Part shown: piece by piece, positions 20,850 through 30,537 of the stretch
Layout: each line of letters starts with the position of its first letter
Numbering within the stretch: position 1 is the stretch's first letter
NCBI GenBank assembly: GCA_021832305.1
Contig: JAKBLB010000009.1
Coordinates: 1 to 32,116, forward strand
DNA length: 32,116 bases
Direction: 5' to 3'
DNA from: Pseudomonadota bacterium
GTDB lineage: Bacteria > Pseudomonadota > Gammaproteobacteria > Burkholderiales > Ferrovaceae
Translations under genes and position numbers: made by a program
The notes under the pieces: generated by a model
Seen by the model: the letters and a program-made list of their open reading frames with translations, nothing else
Database searches by the model: none
What the model was told of the DNA's origin: nothing

Positions 20850-21884
20850 ATGCGCCTCATGATCGTGACGGATGCCTGGGAACCCCAGGTCAATGGTGTG
20901 GTCCAGACCCTGAAAAATACGCGCCGGGAATTGGAAATTCTGGGGCATGAGGTCGACATGATCACGCCTCGGGACTTTTTTACCTTGCCTTGTCCTACCT
21001 ATCCTGATATTCGTCTGTCGCTTCTGCCGGGGCGTCAGGTCTGCCGAAGATTGCAGGATTTCGTTCCGGAAGCGTTGCACATTGCGACCGAAGGTCCCCT
21101 CGGCATGGCGGCACGGGCCTATGCCCTGCGCCGGAATTTACCCTTTACCACGGCGTACCATACCCGGTTCCCCGAATACGTCCAGGCTCGTTTTGCCCTC
21201 CCGCTATCCTGGACCTATGCCTTTCTGCGCTGGTTTCACGGGCCATCCCGTGCCGTGATGGCCCCGACTCCGGTGGTGCAGAAAGATTTGCAACGTCAGG
21301 GTTTCAAACGGGTGGTGTTGTGGAGTCGTGGGGTGGATCTGGAGATTTTTCGTTCTGAACAGGGTCGTCGATTGGATTCAGCACCTCCGATTTTTCTGTA
21401 TGTGGGGCGGGTGGCGGTAGAAAAGAATGTGGAAGCCTTTTTGTCCCTTGATTTGCCTGGGTCCAAATGGGTCGTGGGGGAAGGGCCGGCTTTGCCCCGT
21501 CTTCGCCAACGCTACCCGGAAGTCAATTATCTGGGGGTATTGAATCTGCAGGCATTGTCTGCCGTGTATGCCTCGGCCGATGTGTTTGTGTTTCCCAGCA
21601 AGACCGATACCTTTGGATTGGTCTTGCTGGAGGCCCTGGCTTGCGGTTGCCCGGTGGCCGCCTACCCGGTGACGGGGCCTCTGGATGTGATCGGGGATTC
21701 CCCCGCCGGCGCGCTGAACGAGGATTTGCGGGCGGCCTGCCTCGCTGCCCTGAACATTTCTCGAGAGGTAGCCCGAGCCCATGCGGAGAGGTTCTCCTGG
21801 GCCGCCGCCACCCGCCAGTTCGTGGCGCATTTGCAGCCGGTCGTGTCTGCCCTTCCCGTCATGACTGAATTGGAGATGGGATGA
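20850..21884 (+). CDS. GT4-family glycosyltransferase, Agt-like
   Basis: This 344-residue retaining GT-B enzyme of family GT4 starts with MRLMIVTDAWEPQVNGVVQT. Its donor-site region contains FLYVGRVAVEKN, a conserved basic site, and the E-X7-E-like FPSKTDTFGLVLLEALACG. In plcP-agt systems this partner glycosylates diacylglycerol to glycolipids. The sequence also resembles the MgtA-type alpha-mannosyltransferases, so the sugar is uncertain. AAGGAG lies before ATG 20850, 29 bases after plcP. The stop overlaps dgkA by ATGA, so it is one operon. Confidence 0.85.
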   Translation: MRLMIVTDAWEPQVNGVVQTLKNTRRELEILGHEVDMITPRDFFTLPCPTYPDIRLSLLPGRQVCRRLQDFVPEALHIATEGPLGMAARAYALRRNLPFTTAYHTRFPEYVQARFALPLSWTYAFLRWFHGPSRAVMAPTPVVQKDLQRQGFKRVVLWSRGVDLEIFRSEQGRRLDSAPPIFLYVGRVAVEKNVEAFLSLDLPGSKWVVGEGPALPRLRQRYPEVNYLGVLNLQALSAVYASADVFVFPSKTDTFGLVLLEALACGCPVAAYPVTGPLDVIGDSPAGALNEDLRAACLAALNISREVARAHAERFSWAAATRQFVAHLQPVVSALPVMTELEMG

Positions 21885-22258
21885 TTCAGAAGGAAAGCCC
21901 CTATAAGGGGGAAAGGGGAGTCAAGCGAATCTGGAATGCCCTGGGCTATTCCCTGACCGGTTTTGCCGATGCCTACCGGCATGAAAGCGCTTTTCGTCAG
22001 GAAGTGGCCTTGTCCGGCGTTTTGGTTCCCTTATCCCTGATCCTCCCCGTCTCAGGGGAGGGGCATGCCCTTTTGATTGGCAGTGTCCTGTTGGTGTTGT
22101 TGGTGGAACTGTTGAATTCGGCGGTGGAAGCGGCGGTTGATCGGATTTCTCTGGAAAATCATCTCCTTGCCAAACGGGCCAAAGACATCGGCAGTGCCGC
22201 TGTCCTGGTCAGTCTGATGAATGCGGCTTTGGTGTGGGGGTTGGTGCTGTTTTTTTGA
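21881..22258 (+). CDS. dgkA: Diacylglycerol kinase
   Basis: DgkA phosphorylates diacylglycerol to phosphatidic acid in the inner membrane. The 125-residue protein has the family core LVELLNSAVEAAVDRISLEN then HLLAKRAKDIGSAAV, with the catalytic Glu and Asn of ELLNSAVE, and three membrane helices. It shares four bases with the end of the glycosyltransferase. Together with PlcP and the transferase it sits at the diacylglycerol branch point and could return diacylglycerol to phospholipid synthesis. Its last 50 bases overlap the convergent eamA gene. Confidence 0.95.
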   Translation: MIQKESPYKGERGVKRIWNALGYSLTGFADAYRHESAFRQEVALSGVLVPLSLILPVSGEGHALLIGSVLLVLLVELLNSAVEAAVDRISLENHLLAKRAKDIGSAAVLVSLMNAALVWGLVLFF

Positions 22259-23144
22259 CTTGGGCTCCGAGGGCGGCACCCACCGAGACCAGGGCAACCC
22301 CTCCCAGCGTGGTGAGGGTCAGTGCTTCGCCCAGGAAAGGTACCGACAGCAGGGCAGTGGTTCCCGGAACGATGGCCAGCATCATGGAGGCAATGCCGCT
22401 GCCCAGAGAAAGGGTGGCGTAGGCGAAACTGAAGGCGGCAACCAGCGCGGCAATGATGCCCTGATAGATTCCCTGAAGCAGGAGGATCGAAGGACTGACG
22501 CCGGACAATCCCTTGGGCAGGAACAGGGCATACAGGGGCAGGTAGATCACGGCGGCACCCACGGTGATGCCGCTGACCGCGTCCAGAGGTCGGATGTTCC
22601 AGACCCTGACCAGCAGGCCGTAGTAGGCCCAGGACAAGGCTGCACCGACAAAGCAGAGATCGCCCATCCAGTTTTTTTCTTCCGTCGACGGGGGAGCAGA
22701 ACCCGGGGCAAAATGGGAGAAACCAATGACCAACAATCCCAGTGCTGTCAATATCAAGGCCATCGAGGTGGCGCCGTTAGGGCGGTCCTTGAGCCAAATC
22801 CAGGCAATGGCGGCGCTGGCCAGGGGAATTCCGCCATTGACGAGTACCCCGGCATGAGCGGCTGGAGCCAGGGAAAAACCGGCATAGATGAGCAAGGCGT
22901 AGAACAACCCACCGCTGCTGGCGAGGGTCAGAAGTCGGCGCAGGGACAGGGGGTTTTTTGAAATGAAATAGATCGGCAGCATGAGAGAACCGGCTACGCC
23001 GAAACGCAGTGCGGTGAGATCGTAGGGGGTCAGGGCACTTTTGCCACCGAGACGGGAGACGATGTTGAAACCGCTCCAGCAGACCACCACGACGGCAGCG
23101 GCCAAAAAACCTTTCCAGCGCGGACGCGTGTGCGGGATAGACAT
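22209..23144 (-). CDS. EamA-family (DMT) transporter
   Basis: This 311-residue inner-membrane protein has ten hydrophobic segments in two EamA repeats, the layout of drug/metabolite transporters. The first repeat ends near SLAPAAHAGVLVNGGIPLAS. The second has LSWAYYGLLVRVWNIRPLDA and GIASMMLAIVPGTTALLSVP, then FLGEALTL. It probably exports an amino acid, metabolite or drug. The C-terminus is short and Pro/Thr-rich. It is convergent with dgkA and overlaps it by 50 bases. Confidence 0.9.
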   Translation of the reverse strand: MSIPHTRPRWKGFLAAAVVVVCWSGFNIVSRLGGKSALTPYDLTALRFGVAGSLMLPIYFISKNPLSLRRLLTLASSGGLFYALLIYAGFSLAPAAHAGVLVNGGIPLASAAIAWIWLKDRPNGATSMALILTALGLLVIGFSHFAPGSAPPSTEEKNWMGDLCFVGAALSWAYYGLLVRVWNIRPLDAVSGITVGAAVIYLPLYALFLPKGLSGVSPSILLLQGIYQGIIAALVAAFSFAYATLSLGSGIASMMLAIVPGTTALLSVPFLGEALTLTTLGGVALVSVGAALGAQVKKTAPTPTPKPHSSD

Positions 23145-23316
23145 GGATGGAAAACCTGTGAGTGAGCTATGATGTCAGTCATCGTGATGACGACAGACAC
23201 TGGGGCGCGAGGCCCAAGCCGTCAGTTTACAGGGATTTTTCGGCTCGGGTTGGGTTTGGACACGGTTTCTTTCTCCATTCTGAAAGAGAGTAGTGGCGTA
23301 GCGTAAGGAAAGATAG

Positions 23317-23595
23317 ATGACATTGAAGTGGATTTTATGGGGGCTGGTGATTTATTGGGTTTATCGCCAGATCACGGGGCGTAGAACCCCTACGAGTTCC
23401 CTGTTTTCAGGTTTTACCGGAACGGGAAGGGCACGGCGTCCCCCTTCCGAGGTTTCCGAAGAACCTGGCACGGCCCAGGATATGGTGCGTTGTGCGCATT
23501 GCGGACTGTTCTTGCCGCGGCAGGAGGCGCTTTCCCGGAGGGGCGAGTGGTACTGTAGCGAAGCCCACCGCCAGGCTGGCTCGGGCGCCCAGTGA
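23317..23595 (+). CDS. PP0621 family protein with C-terminal zinc-binding cysteines
   Basis: This 92-residue protein has an N-terminal membrane segment (MTLKWILWGLVIYWVYRQI), a flexible linker, and a C-terminal VRCAHCGLFLPRQEALSRRG then EWYCSEAHRQ, a CXXC...C...H pattern likely to bind zinc. This is the PP0621 family, usually encoded beside ampD as here. The function is unknown. The stop overlaps the GTG start of ampD (GTGA). Confidence 0.87.
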   Translation: MTLKWILWGLVIYWVYRQITGRRTPTSSLFSGFTGTGRARRPPSEVSEEPGTAQDMVRCAHCGLFLPRQEALSRRGEWYCSEAHRQAGSGAQ

Positions 23596-24203
23596 CCCTG
23601 CGGAGCGACCTCTCTCCTCCGCCTTTCCCTGTAGATGCGGAAGGTTGGGTGAGACGCGCCCGTCACTGCCCCTCCCCCAATTACGGGGGCCGTTCCCGCG
23701 CAGGATCTCCCCCGACTCTGGTGGTGATCCACTCGATCAGTTTGCCGCCGGGACAGTTTGAGGGGCAGGCCGTGGAGGACCTGTTCATCAACCGCCTGGA
23801 TATCTCCGCCCACCCGTCTTTTGAATCTCTGCGTGACTTGCGTGTTTCCGCCCATTTTCTGATCCGGCGCGAAGGCACGTTGACCCAGTTCGTGTCCACC
23901 GATGCATGCGCCTGGCATGCCGGGGTATCCCAGTGGGGCGGACGGCAGGGGTGCAATGACTTCTCTATCGGCATCGAACTGGAGGGGACCGATCACACGT
24001 CTTTCACGGAGGCGCAGTATGGCACGCTGGGGGCGTTGTTCGAGGGGCTCTGCGCACGTTACCCCATCCAGGCGATCACGGGGCACAGTGATGTGGCACC
24101 GGGCCGTAAAACCGATCCCGGCCCTCATTTCGACTGGGCACGTTGGGAAGCATCGGGGTATCCTGTGCAACTTCTGTGCCCCAAGAAGGCGCGCTCAGGA
24201 TAG
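23592..24203 (+). CDS. ampD: 1,6-anhydro-N-acetylmuramyl-L-alanine amidase
   Basis: AmpD cleaves the L-Ala bond of anhydromuropeptides in the cytoplasm during peptidoglycan recycling and so controls AmpC-type beta-lactamase induction. The 203-residue protein has zinc ligands in [13 protein letters not shown] (His), [11 protein letters not shown] (His region) and [20 protein letters not shown] (His and Asp), plus [13 protein letters not shown]. All are typical of the N-acetylmuramoyl-L-alanine amidase type 2 fold. It is read from GTG 23592, coupled to the PP0621 gene. No signal peptide, as expected for AmpD. Confidence 0.95.
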   Translation: MTLRSDLSPPPFPVDAEGWVRRARHCPSPNYGGRSRAGSPPTLVVIHSISLPPGQFEGQAVEDLFINRLDISAHPSFESLRDLRVSAHFLIRREGTLTQFVSTDACAWHAGVSQWGGRQGCNDFSIGIELEGTDHTSFTEAQYGTLGALFEGLCARYPIQAITGHSDVAPGRKTDPGPHFDWARWEASGYPVQLLCPKKARSG

Positions 24204-24259
24204 AATGGGGGTTTTCTGAAAAGGGGCCCCAGCGCGCCCCATCTGTGGAGAGAATCGTT

Positions 24260-25831
24260 ATGGCGTTGATGATCGGGATACCGCGCGAGATCCATGCGGG
24301 AGAGCGGCGTGTGGCTGCTACCCCGGAGACGGCCACCCAGTTGATGAAATTGGGCTATGTCGTGGCCCTGGAAACCGGGGCAGGGGCTGCAGCTCAATGG
24401 GGCGATGAGGCGTATTCGGCGGTAGGGGTGACGATTCTGCCTTCGGCCCGGGCGGTATGGGAACAGGCGGATATCGTACTCAAGGTACGTCCGCCCGAGG
24501 TGGATCCTGCCACGGGTGAGCTGGAATCCCATCCTTTGCGGGCCGGATCCACGCTGATCGGTTTTCTTTGGCCAGCCCAGAATCCGGCCTTGCTGGAGGC
24601 TTTCAGGGTCCAGGGGATCACCGCGCTGTCCATGGACGCCGTGCCGCGCATTTCCCGCGCGCAGAAGTTGGATGCCTTGAGTTCCATGGCCAACATTGCG
24701 GGATACCGTGCCATTGTCGAAGCGGCCCAGCATTTCGGCCGGTTTTTTACTGGTCAGATCACGGCGGCCGGCAAAGTGCCCCCTGCCAAAGTAATGGTGA
24801 TCGGTGCCGGGGTTGCGGGATTGGCGGCCATTGGAACGGCGCGTAGTCTGGGCGCCATCGTGCGTGCCTTCGATACCCGTCCCGAGGTCAAACAGCAGAT
24901 CGAAAGCATGGGGGCGGAGTTCCTGGAACTGGATTTCAAGGAAGAAGGAAGTGGGACGGGGGGCTACGCCAAGCAAATGAGCCCCGAGTTCATCGCTGCC
25001 GAGATGGCGCTTTTCGCGGCTCAGGCCAGGGAGGTGGACATCATCGTCACCACTGCCCTGATTCCGGGCAAACCCGCACCCCGGCTGATCACCGCAGAGA
25101 TGGTGGCGAGCATGAAACCCGGCAGTGTCATCGTGGACCTGGCAGCGGAACAGGGAGGAAACTGCGAAGGGACGGTACCCGGTCAGGTGACCGTGCTCCA
25201 CGGCGTATCCCTCATTGGTTACACCGATTTACCCAGTCGTCTGGCGGCTCAGTCGAGTCAACTATACGGGACCAATCTGCGCCACCTGCTCACCGATATG
25301 ACGCCCGGCAAGGAGGGGCAACTGGTGGTCAATATGGAGGATGAGGTCATTCGTACAACCACCGTGGTCCATCAGGGCGCGCTGACCTGGCCTGCGCCGC
25401 CGCTCAAGATTCAGGCCGTTGCCCCCGCCAAACCGGCGACGGCCATGGTGCCGGCCCCCAAGCATGGCGAATCTTCCGGCCCCGCCCACCTCTCTACCCT
25501 TGTGAAGGTATTCGGCGGAGGGGGGATACTCTTCCTGCTGGTGGGCATGTATGCGCCCGCCGCCTTCCTGCCTCACTTCACGGTCTTCATCCTGGCCTGT
25601 TTCGTGGGCTATCAGGTCGTGTGGAATGTGACCCCGGCCTTACATACGCCCCTCATGAGCGTGACCAACGCTATCAGCGGCATCATCGTGCTGGGGGCTC
25701 TGTTGCAGATGGCTAACCCCGAGTCCAGCGTGGTCGGACTGGCGGTGTTCTCCGTGTTGATTGCTACCATCAATATCGCTGGCGGGTTCCGCGTGACCCA
25801 GCGCATGTTGAACATGTTCCGCAAAGATTGA
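24260..25831 (+). CDS. pntA: NAD(P) transhydrogenase subunit alpha
   Basis: This is the proton-translocating transhydrogenase alpha chain, which couples hydride transfer from NADH to NADP+ with proton entry. The 523-residue protein has domain I with [19 protein letters not shown] and NAD-binding [18 protein letters not shown]. Its C-terminal membrane part has four helices ([16 protein letters not shown], then [20 protein letters not shown] and [15 protein letters not shown]). It is an undivided PntA, as in E. coli. ATG 24260 is chosen with GTGGAGAGAA upstream; longer frames start inside ampD. pntB follows after 10 bases. Confidence 0.97.
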   Translation: MALMIGIPREIHAGERRVAATPETATQLMKLGYVVALETGAGAAAQWGDEAYSAVGVTILPSARAVWEQADIVLKVRPPEVDPATGELESHPLRAGSTLIGFLWPAQNPALLEAFRVQGITALSMDAVPRISRAQKLDALSSMANIAGYRAIVEAAQHFGRFFTGQITAAGKVPPAKVMVIGAGVAGLAAIGTARSLGAIVRAFDTRPEVKQQIESMGAEFLELDFKEEGSGTGGYAKQMSPEFIAAEMALFAAQAREVDIIVTTALIPGKPAPRLITAEMVASMKPGSVIVDLAAEQGGNCEGTVPGQVTVLHGVSLIGYTDLPSRLAAQSSQLYGTNLRHLLTDMTPGKEGQLVVNMEDEVIRTTTVVHQGALTWPAPPLKIQAVAPAKPATAMVPAPKHGESSGPAHLSTLVKVFGGGGILFLLVGMYAPAAFLPHFTVFILACFVGYQVVWNVTPALHTPLMSVTNAISGIIVLGALLQMANPESSVVGLAVFSVLIATINIAGGFRVTQRMLNMFRKD

Positions 25832-25841
25832 GGATTGTTTC

Positions 25842-27242
25842 ATGGGTAATGGAGTATTGACGGTTTCCTATATCGCTGCGGCGATTCTGTTCATCCTGAG
25901 TCTGGGCGGATTGTCCCGCCAGGAGACGGCGCGACGTGGCAATTTTTATGGGGCGGCGGGCATGGCTCTGGCCATCGGGGCTACTCTGTTGAGCGGGAAG
26001 ATGGGCAATCTGGGCTGGCTGATTCCCGCCATTCTGGTAGGAGCCGGGGTGGGTTGGCGGCTGGCGGTACGGGTGGAGATGACCCAGATGCCCGAGTTGG
26101 TGGCCATCCTTCACAGTTTCGTGGGCTTGGCAGCAACCCTGGTGGGCTATGCCAGTACGCTGGATGCGCATACGGTATTCGAAGGTGCCGAACTGAGCGT
26201 CCACCGCACCGAGATTTTTGTGGGGGTGTTCATCGGTGCGCTGACCTTTACCGGGTCTCTGGTGGCCTTTGGTAAATTGCGTGGTTCCATTTCTGGCAAG
26301 CCCCTGGCCCTGCCGGGACGACACCTGCTCAACCTGCTGGTGATCCTGATTTCGGTCTATCTGGGCATTGGATTCGTGGGTGCGGAATCGGTCATGGCAC
26401 CCCTGTTGCCCTTGCTGCTGATGACGGTACTGGCGCTGTTCATCGGTTTTCATCTGGTCATGGCCATTGGCGGGGCGGACATGCCGGTGGTGGTGTCCAT
26501 GCTCAACAGTTATTCGGGTTGGGCAGCGGCGGCCACCGGTTTCATGCTCTCCAACGATTTGCTCATCGTTACTGGTGCCTTGGTGGGCAGTAGTGGGGCC
26601 ATTCTGTCCTATATCATGTGCCGGGCCATGAACCGCAGTTTTCTCAGTGTCATCCTGGGCGGGTTTGGTACGGGCGGCACGACTTCTTCTACGTCAGCAG
26701 AAGGCCCGCAGGGTGAAGTGGTGGCGGTGTCGGCGGAAGAAACTGCCCATCTGCTGGCCGATGCTCAGGGCGTGATCATCGTTCCCGGCTATGGCATGGC
26801 CGTGGCACAGGCCCAGGGGGCCATCAGCGAAATCACCCGTCGCCTGCGCGCCAAGGGGGTGACGGTACGCTTTGCCATCCATCCCGTGGCCGGACGTCTG
26901 CCCGGACACATGAACGTATTGCTGGCGGAAGCCAAGGTGCCCTACGACATCGTCATGGAAATGGATGAAATCAACGGGGATTTCCCGGACACCGATGTGG
27001 TTCTGGTGGTGGGGGCCAACGACATCGTCAATCCCAGTGCCCAGGAAGATCCGGGTAGCCCCATCGCCGGCATGCCCGTGCTGGAGGTCTGGAAAGCCAA
27101 GACGGTGGTGGTCTTCAAACGCAGCATGGCGACAGGCTATTCCGGTGTGGAAAACCCCCTTTTCCACAAGGAAAATGCACGGATGCTCTTTGGCGATGCC
27201 AAAAAGAGTGTCGATGCCATCCTGGCCCATTTGCCCAGTTGA
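25842..27242 (+). CDS. pntB: NAD(P) transhydrogenase subunit beta
   Basis: This 466-residue membrane subunit with the NADP(H)-binding domain III completes the enzyme with PntA. Eight or nine helices in the first 280 residues include the proton path. Domain III has [58 protein letters not shown] and [16 protein letters not shown], all standard. ATTGAGGA gives the ribosome site. The enzyme supplies NADPH for biosynthesis. Confidence 0.97.
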   Translation: MGNGVLTVSYIAAAILFILSLGGLSRQETARRGNFYGAAGMALAIGATLLSGKMGNLGWLIPAILVGAGVGWRLAVRVEMTQMPELVAILHSFVGLAATLVGYASTLDAHTVFEGAELSVHRTEIFVGVFIGALTFTGSLVAFGKLRGSISGKPLALPGRHLLNLLVILISVYLGIGFVGAESVMAPLLPLLLMTVLALFIGFHLVMAIGGADMPVVVSMLNSYSGWAAAATGFMLSNDLLIVTGALVGSSGAILSYIMCRAMNRSFLSVILGGFGTGGTTSSTSAEGPQGEVVAVSAEETAHLLADAQGVIIVPGYGMAVAQAQGAISEITRRLRAKGVTVRFAIHPVAGRLPGHMNVLLAEAKVPYDIVMEMDEINGDFPDTDVVLVVGANDIVNPSAQEDPGSPIAGMPVLEVWKAKTVVVFKRSMATGYSGVENPLFHKENARMLFGDAKKSVDAILAHLPS

Positions 27243-27287
27243 GGTGCGTGTCATAAAACCTTCATGAAGAAGGGGGGGCGGCTTCGC

Positions 27288-27293
27288 TATAAT
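27288..27293 (+). promoter_or_regulatory. -10 box upstream of the outer-membrane-type protein gene
   Basis: A perfect TATAAT sits 30 bases before ATG 27323. The -35 region (around 27265) is poor. It would drive the gene at 27323 independently of pntB. Confidence 0.4.
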
Positions 27294-27322
27294 TTCGTGC
27301 TTTTGTGCGAATGGGGTCGGTG

Positions 27323-28126
27323 ATGCAAAAAACGGTAAAAGGAAAGAGAGGTGGATTCCTCGGCCGTTGGGTTGGGGCATTGCTCGGCGGGGTTTATTCC
27401 CTCAGTGCTCACGCGGTATTGCAGGATGAAATCCAAGTCTATGACGATACCATCAACGATCCAGGCCAGTGGGGGTTGCAGATGCACCTCAACAGCACCC
27501 CCTCCGGCCCCCAGTATATTCCCCCCAACGATGGGATGGTGGATACCCACGGATATCGAAGCACGGCAGAAATCAGTTATGGCCTGACCCCCACCCTGGA
27601 GGCCGGGTTGTACCTGCCGGTGGTTCATGGGTATTACGATGGGACCCAGTTTGCCGGGCCGCGCGTTCGCATGAAGTGGATCCCGCAGAAAGCCCCGGAT
27701 GCGGGCGGTCTGTTTTATGGGTTGAATGTGGAAATTTCGGATATCAAGCCGATCTACGAACCTACGCAACAGATGATGGAGTTACGCTCCATCATCGGCT
27801 ACCGGGATGCGGACTGGTTATATGACATCAACCCCACATTGGATTATAATCTGCGCCCCGGCTATCGTCAGGGAGGGCCGGTGTTCAGTCCGCAGATCAA
27901 GGTTGGGCGAAATCTCGTGCCGGGATTCATGGCGGGCTTCGAGTACTATTCGGTGTTGAGCACTCTCACCACGATGTTTCCCTACTCGCAGCAAAACAAT
28001 GTGCTGTTCGCCGCCATCGATATCAATATGAAACCCTGGGTCGTCAATTTCGGGGTGGGGCGTGGTTTGACCCAGGCGGCAGACGGCTGGACCCTCAAGG
28101 CCATCATCGACATCCCCATCGATTGA
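27323..28126 (+). CDS. Putative outer-membrane beta-barrel protein
   Basis: This 267-residue protein has an N-terminal signal (basic MQKTVKGKRGGFLGR then a hydrophobic stretch ending near SAHA). The mature part alternates strands such as ISYGLTPTLEAGLYLPVVHG, FYGLNVEISDI, INPTLDYNLRPGYRQGGPVF and VNFGVGRGLTQAADGWTLKA, a barrel-like pattern without a named motif. Proteins of this look are annotated as putative outer-membrane proteins; no family is certain. The start is ATG 27323; in-frame ATG 27311 and GTG 27305 are also possible. Confidence 0.7.
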   Translation: MQKTVKGKRGGFLGRWVGALLGGVYSLSAHAVLQDEIQVYDDTINDPGQWGLQMHLNSTPSGPQYIPPNDGMVDTHGYRSTAEISYGLTPTLEAGLYLPVVHGYYDGTQFAGPRVRMKWIPQKAPDAGGLFYGLNVEISDIKPIYEPTQQMMELRSIIGYRDADWLYDINPTLDYNLRPGYRQGGPVFSPQIKVGRNLVPGFMAGFEYYSVLSTLTTMFPYSQQNNVLFAAIDINMKPWVVNFGVGRGLTQAADGWTLKAIIDIPID

Positions 28127-28338
28127 CGGGCGCGCTTGTGCGTGTGAACCAAGGGAGGACATTGGGCTGGGGGGAGGGACCAGATCAGCGGCGCACGCCA
28201 AGCTTTTTGACGACGGGCAAGCAGCACATGGGCAATCCCACGTACAATCAACCGTGTGGTCCGATCGACGTGTATGGACTGCGTTTGCATATCGACTTTT
28301 GATCCGGCAGGATCATTGAATACGACAAGGATGACAGA

Positions 28339-28758
28339 ATGGAACTGAAACGCGCACTCTCCCTTTCCGACGCTCACGCCATCGCTGCTGCTGCACGCGC
28401 CAAGGCGGTGGAAAATCACTGGAACGTGGTCATTGCCATCCTCGATGAAGGTGGGCATTTGATGCTGCTGGAACGGGCGGATCAGACCCAGGTGGGTTCC
28501 GTTCAGGTGGCCCAGGAAAAAGCCCGCACCGCTTTTCTGTTCCGGCGTTCCACCAAGGTGATGGAAGAAACGGTATCGGGCGGTCGCATCGTCATGCTCA
28601 ATCTGCCGGGGAATACCCCCGTTGAAGGAGGCCTGCCTCTCTTCAGCGCAGGACAACTGGTGGGGGCCATCGGGGTTTCCGGCGTACAGTCCTTTCAGGA
28701 CGGCATCATTGCGGCAGCAGGGGCGGAAGTGGTGGAACGGCTGACTTTGCCGGCGTGA
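28339..28758 (+). CDS. GlcG/HbpS family heme-binding-like protein
   Basis: This 139-residue protein of the DUF336 (haem_degrading) fold starts MELKRALSLSDAHAIAAAAR. It has NVVIAILDEGGHLMLLERAD, then QEKARTAF, then PVEGGLPLFSAGQLVGAIGV with SGVQSFQDGIIAAAGAEV, as expected. Members include HbpS and GlcG; the activity of most is unknown and may concern heme or small-molecule binding. It is a single gene 20-25 bases before earP on the same strand. Confidence 0.9.
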   Translation: MELKRALSLSDAHAIAAAARAKAVENHWNVVIAILDEGGHLMLLERADQTQVGSVQVAQEKARTAFLFRRSTKVMEETVSGGRIVMLNLPGNTPVEGGLPLFSAGQLVGAIGVSGVQSFQDGIIAAAGAEVVERLTLPA

Positions 28759-28783
28759 CCGTTCGTTATCCGTCTCCGTGAGC

Positions 28784-29935
28784 ATGCACGCCTGGTGGAT
28801 TTTCTGCCGGGTGGTGGACAACCTGGGGGATGCAGGCGTCAGTTGGCGTCTGGCGAGTCAGTTGGCGGCCCGGTCATGCCAGGTCACGCTGGTGATCGAC
28901 CACCTGCAGACCCTGGCGCGCTTCTGTCCTGCGCTGGTGACCGATACCCCGACCCAGCAGGTTCAGGGAGTGCGGATCCTGCCGTGGGCGCTCGTCGGGC
29001 AAGATCCGGCGCAGTTGGGGGCGGAAGATCCTGCTCTGCCGGTGACGGTGGTGAGCGCCTTCAGTTGCGACCTGCCCGCTTCGGTGCAAGCATTCCTTCA
29101 GCAACGTCAGGTCGCTCCGCACTGGATTTTATTTGACTACCTGAGCGCGGAATCCTGGGTGGAAGGGTGCCACGGGTTGCCTGCGCCCATTCCGGGTTAT
29201 CCGGGCCCCCGGCACTTTTTTTTCCCGGGGTTCACCCCGCGCACGGGCGGCTTGCTGCGCGAACTTGGCCTGCTTGCCCGCCGTTCCGAAATCCGGGCCT
29301 CCCTGACTCGTCAAGAAACCATTTGGCGCTCCTGGGGGCTGACAGAAAGAACGAATCTTTCGACTCTCACCCTGTTTGCGTACCCGGACGCCCCCTGGCA
29401 GTCCCTGCGGGAAGCCATGCGGCGCACGGGGCAGGCCTGGCGCTGGGTACTGTTTGAAGGCATGGAGATCACCGAACGGATTGGCCGGGCCGATGCGTTT
29501 CATGCCCCCGAAGGTGGCGTGTGGGGCAAGATCGAGCCGGTCCGGGTGGCGTTGCGCACTCAGGACGAGTATGACGGTCTGCTGTGGGTCTCCCATTTCA
29601 ATCTGGTGCGCGGAGAGGATTCCTTCGTGCGCGCCCAATGGGCCGGAAGACCCTTCCTGTGGCATCTCTATCCGCAGGCGGGGGGGCAGCACCGGGTGAA
29701 ACTGGAGGCTTTTCTGGAACGCTATCTGGCAGGCCTGGAAGCGGTGCTGGCGGCGGCCATCGCGGACCTGTTCCGTGCCTGGAACGGGAGAGGCGACATG
29801 GCGCTGGCTTGGCAGGGGATGGCCCCCCATTGGAATGACTGGGAACGCCATGCTCTGGCCTGGAGCGAAGGTTTGGCCGAACAGCCCGATTTGGTCACAA
29901 AACTTGTGGAGTTTTCCGATCTCGAGTTAAAATAA
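28784..29935 (+). CDS. earP: EF-P arginine rhamnosyltransferase
   Basis: EarP transfers L-rhamnose from dTDP-rhamnose to Arg32 of elongation factor P, which lets EF-P rescue ribosomes stalled on polyproline. The 383-residue protein (DUF2331) shows the conserved start WWIFCRVVDNLGDAGVSWRL with the catalytic Asp pair (12 and 16), and the donor-site block RGEDSFVRAQWAGRPFLWHL then YPQ. Its target gene efp follows 36 bases later, the usual pairing. ATG 28784 is preferred; GTG 28778 would add two residues. Confidence 0.96.
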   Translation: MHAWWIFCRVVDNLGDAGVSWRLASQLAARSCQVTLVIDHLQTLARFCPALVTDTPTQQVQGVRILPWALVGQDPAQLGAEDPALPVTVVSAFSCDLPASVQAFLQQRQVAPHWILFDYLSAESWVEGCHGLPAPIPGYPGPRHFFFPGFTPRTGGLLRELGLLARRSEIRASLTRQETIWRSWGLTERTNLSTLTLFAYPDAPWQSLREAMRRTGQAWRWVLFEGMEITERIGRADAFHAPEGGVWGKIEPVRVALRTQDEYDGLLWVSHFNLVRGEDSFVRAQWAGRPFLWHLYPQAGGQHRVKLEAFLERYLAGLEAVLAAAIADLFRAWNGRGDMALAWQGMAPHWNDWERHALAWSEGLAEQPDLVTKLVEFSDLELK

Positions 29936-29971
29936 GCGGTTAAGTCTCATTTAATTCAACACGGGTGGCGT

Positions 29972-30532
29972 ATGAAACAGGCACAAGAAATGCGGGTCGG
30001 GAATGTGATCATGGTGGGCAAGGACCCCCTGGTGATCCAGAAGGCAGAATACAACAAGGGGGGACGCAGTTCCGCCGTGGTCAAGATGAAATTGCGCAAT
30101 CTGCTCACCGGCGCCGCCAGCGAAACCGTCTTCAAGGCTGACGACAAACTGGATCAGGTCATTCTCGAGCATAAGGAAGTGACCTATTCGTATTTTGCCG
30201 ATCCTTCCTACGTGTTCATGGACCATGAGTACAACCAGTATGACATGGACAAGGACAGTCTGGGTGAAGCCTTCAACTATCTGGAGGATGGCATGGCTTG
30301 CGAAATTACCCTCTACGAAGGGCGTGCCATCTCTGTTCAGTTGCCCAGTTCGGTGGTGCGTGAGATCGATTACACCGAACCGGCCGTGCGCGGCGATACG
30401 TCGGGCAAGGTGCTGAAACCGGCGACACTCAAGAATGGGCACAAGATTGCCGTGCCTCTGTTTTGCGAGACCGGTGACAAGATTGAAATCGATACCAACA
30501 CAGGTGAATATCGCCGCCGCGTCAACGGCTGA
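29972..30532 (+). CDS. efp: Elongation factor P
   Basis: EF-P enters the ribosome beside the P-site tRNA and speeds peptide bond formation at proline runs. The 186-residue protein has the three EF-P domains and an Arg at position 32 in the loop KGGRSSAV, the site rhamnosylated by EarP, whose gene is directly upstream. No Lys at that position, so the YjeA/EpmA route is not used. The C-terminal [19 protein letters not shown] is standard. It is followed 5 bases later by an esterase gene. Confidence 0.98.
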   Translation: MKQAQEMRVGNVIMVGKDPLVIQKAEYNKGGRSSAVVKMKLRNLLTGAASETVFKADDKLDQVILEHKEVTYSYFADPSYVFMDHEYNQYDMDKDSLGEAFNYLEDGMACEITLYEGRAISVQLPSSVVREIDYTEPAVRGDTSGKVLKPATLKNGHKIAVPLFCETGDKIEIDTNTGEYRRRVNG

Positions 30533-30537
30533 TCGTC

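Noticed and set aside
22221-22961. 246-codon plus-strand frame opposite the EamA transporter
   Set aside because: Low-complexity Gly/Gln/Arg-rich translation typical of antisense frames; the EamA protein is well supported.
24125-25201. 358-codon open frame on the minus strand opposite pntA
   Set aside because: Shadow frame of a GC-rich gene; His/Arg/Gly-rich, no recognisable domain.
25770-26453. 227-codon minus-strand frame opposite pntB
   Set aside because: Gln/His-rich antisense translation of a well-conserved gene.
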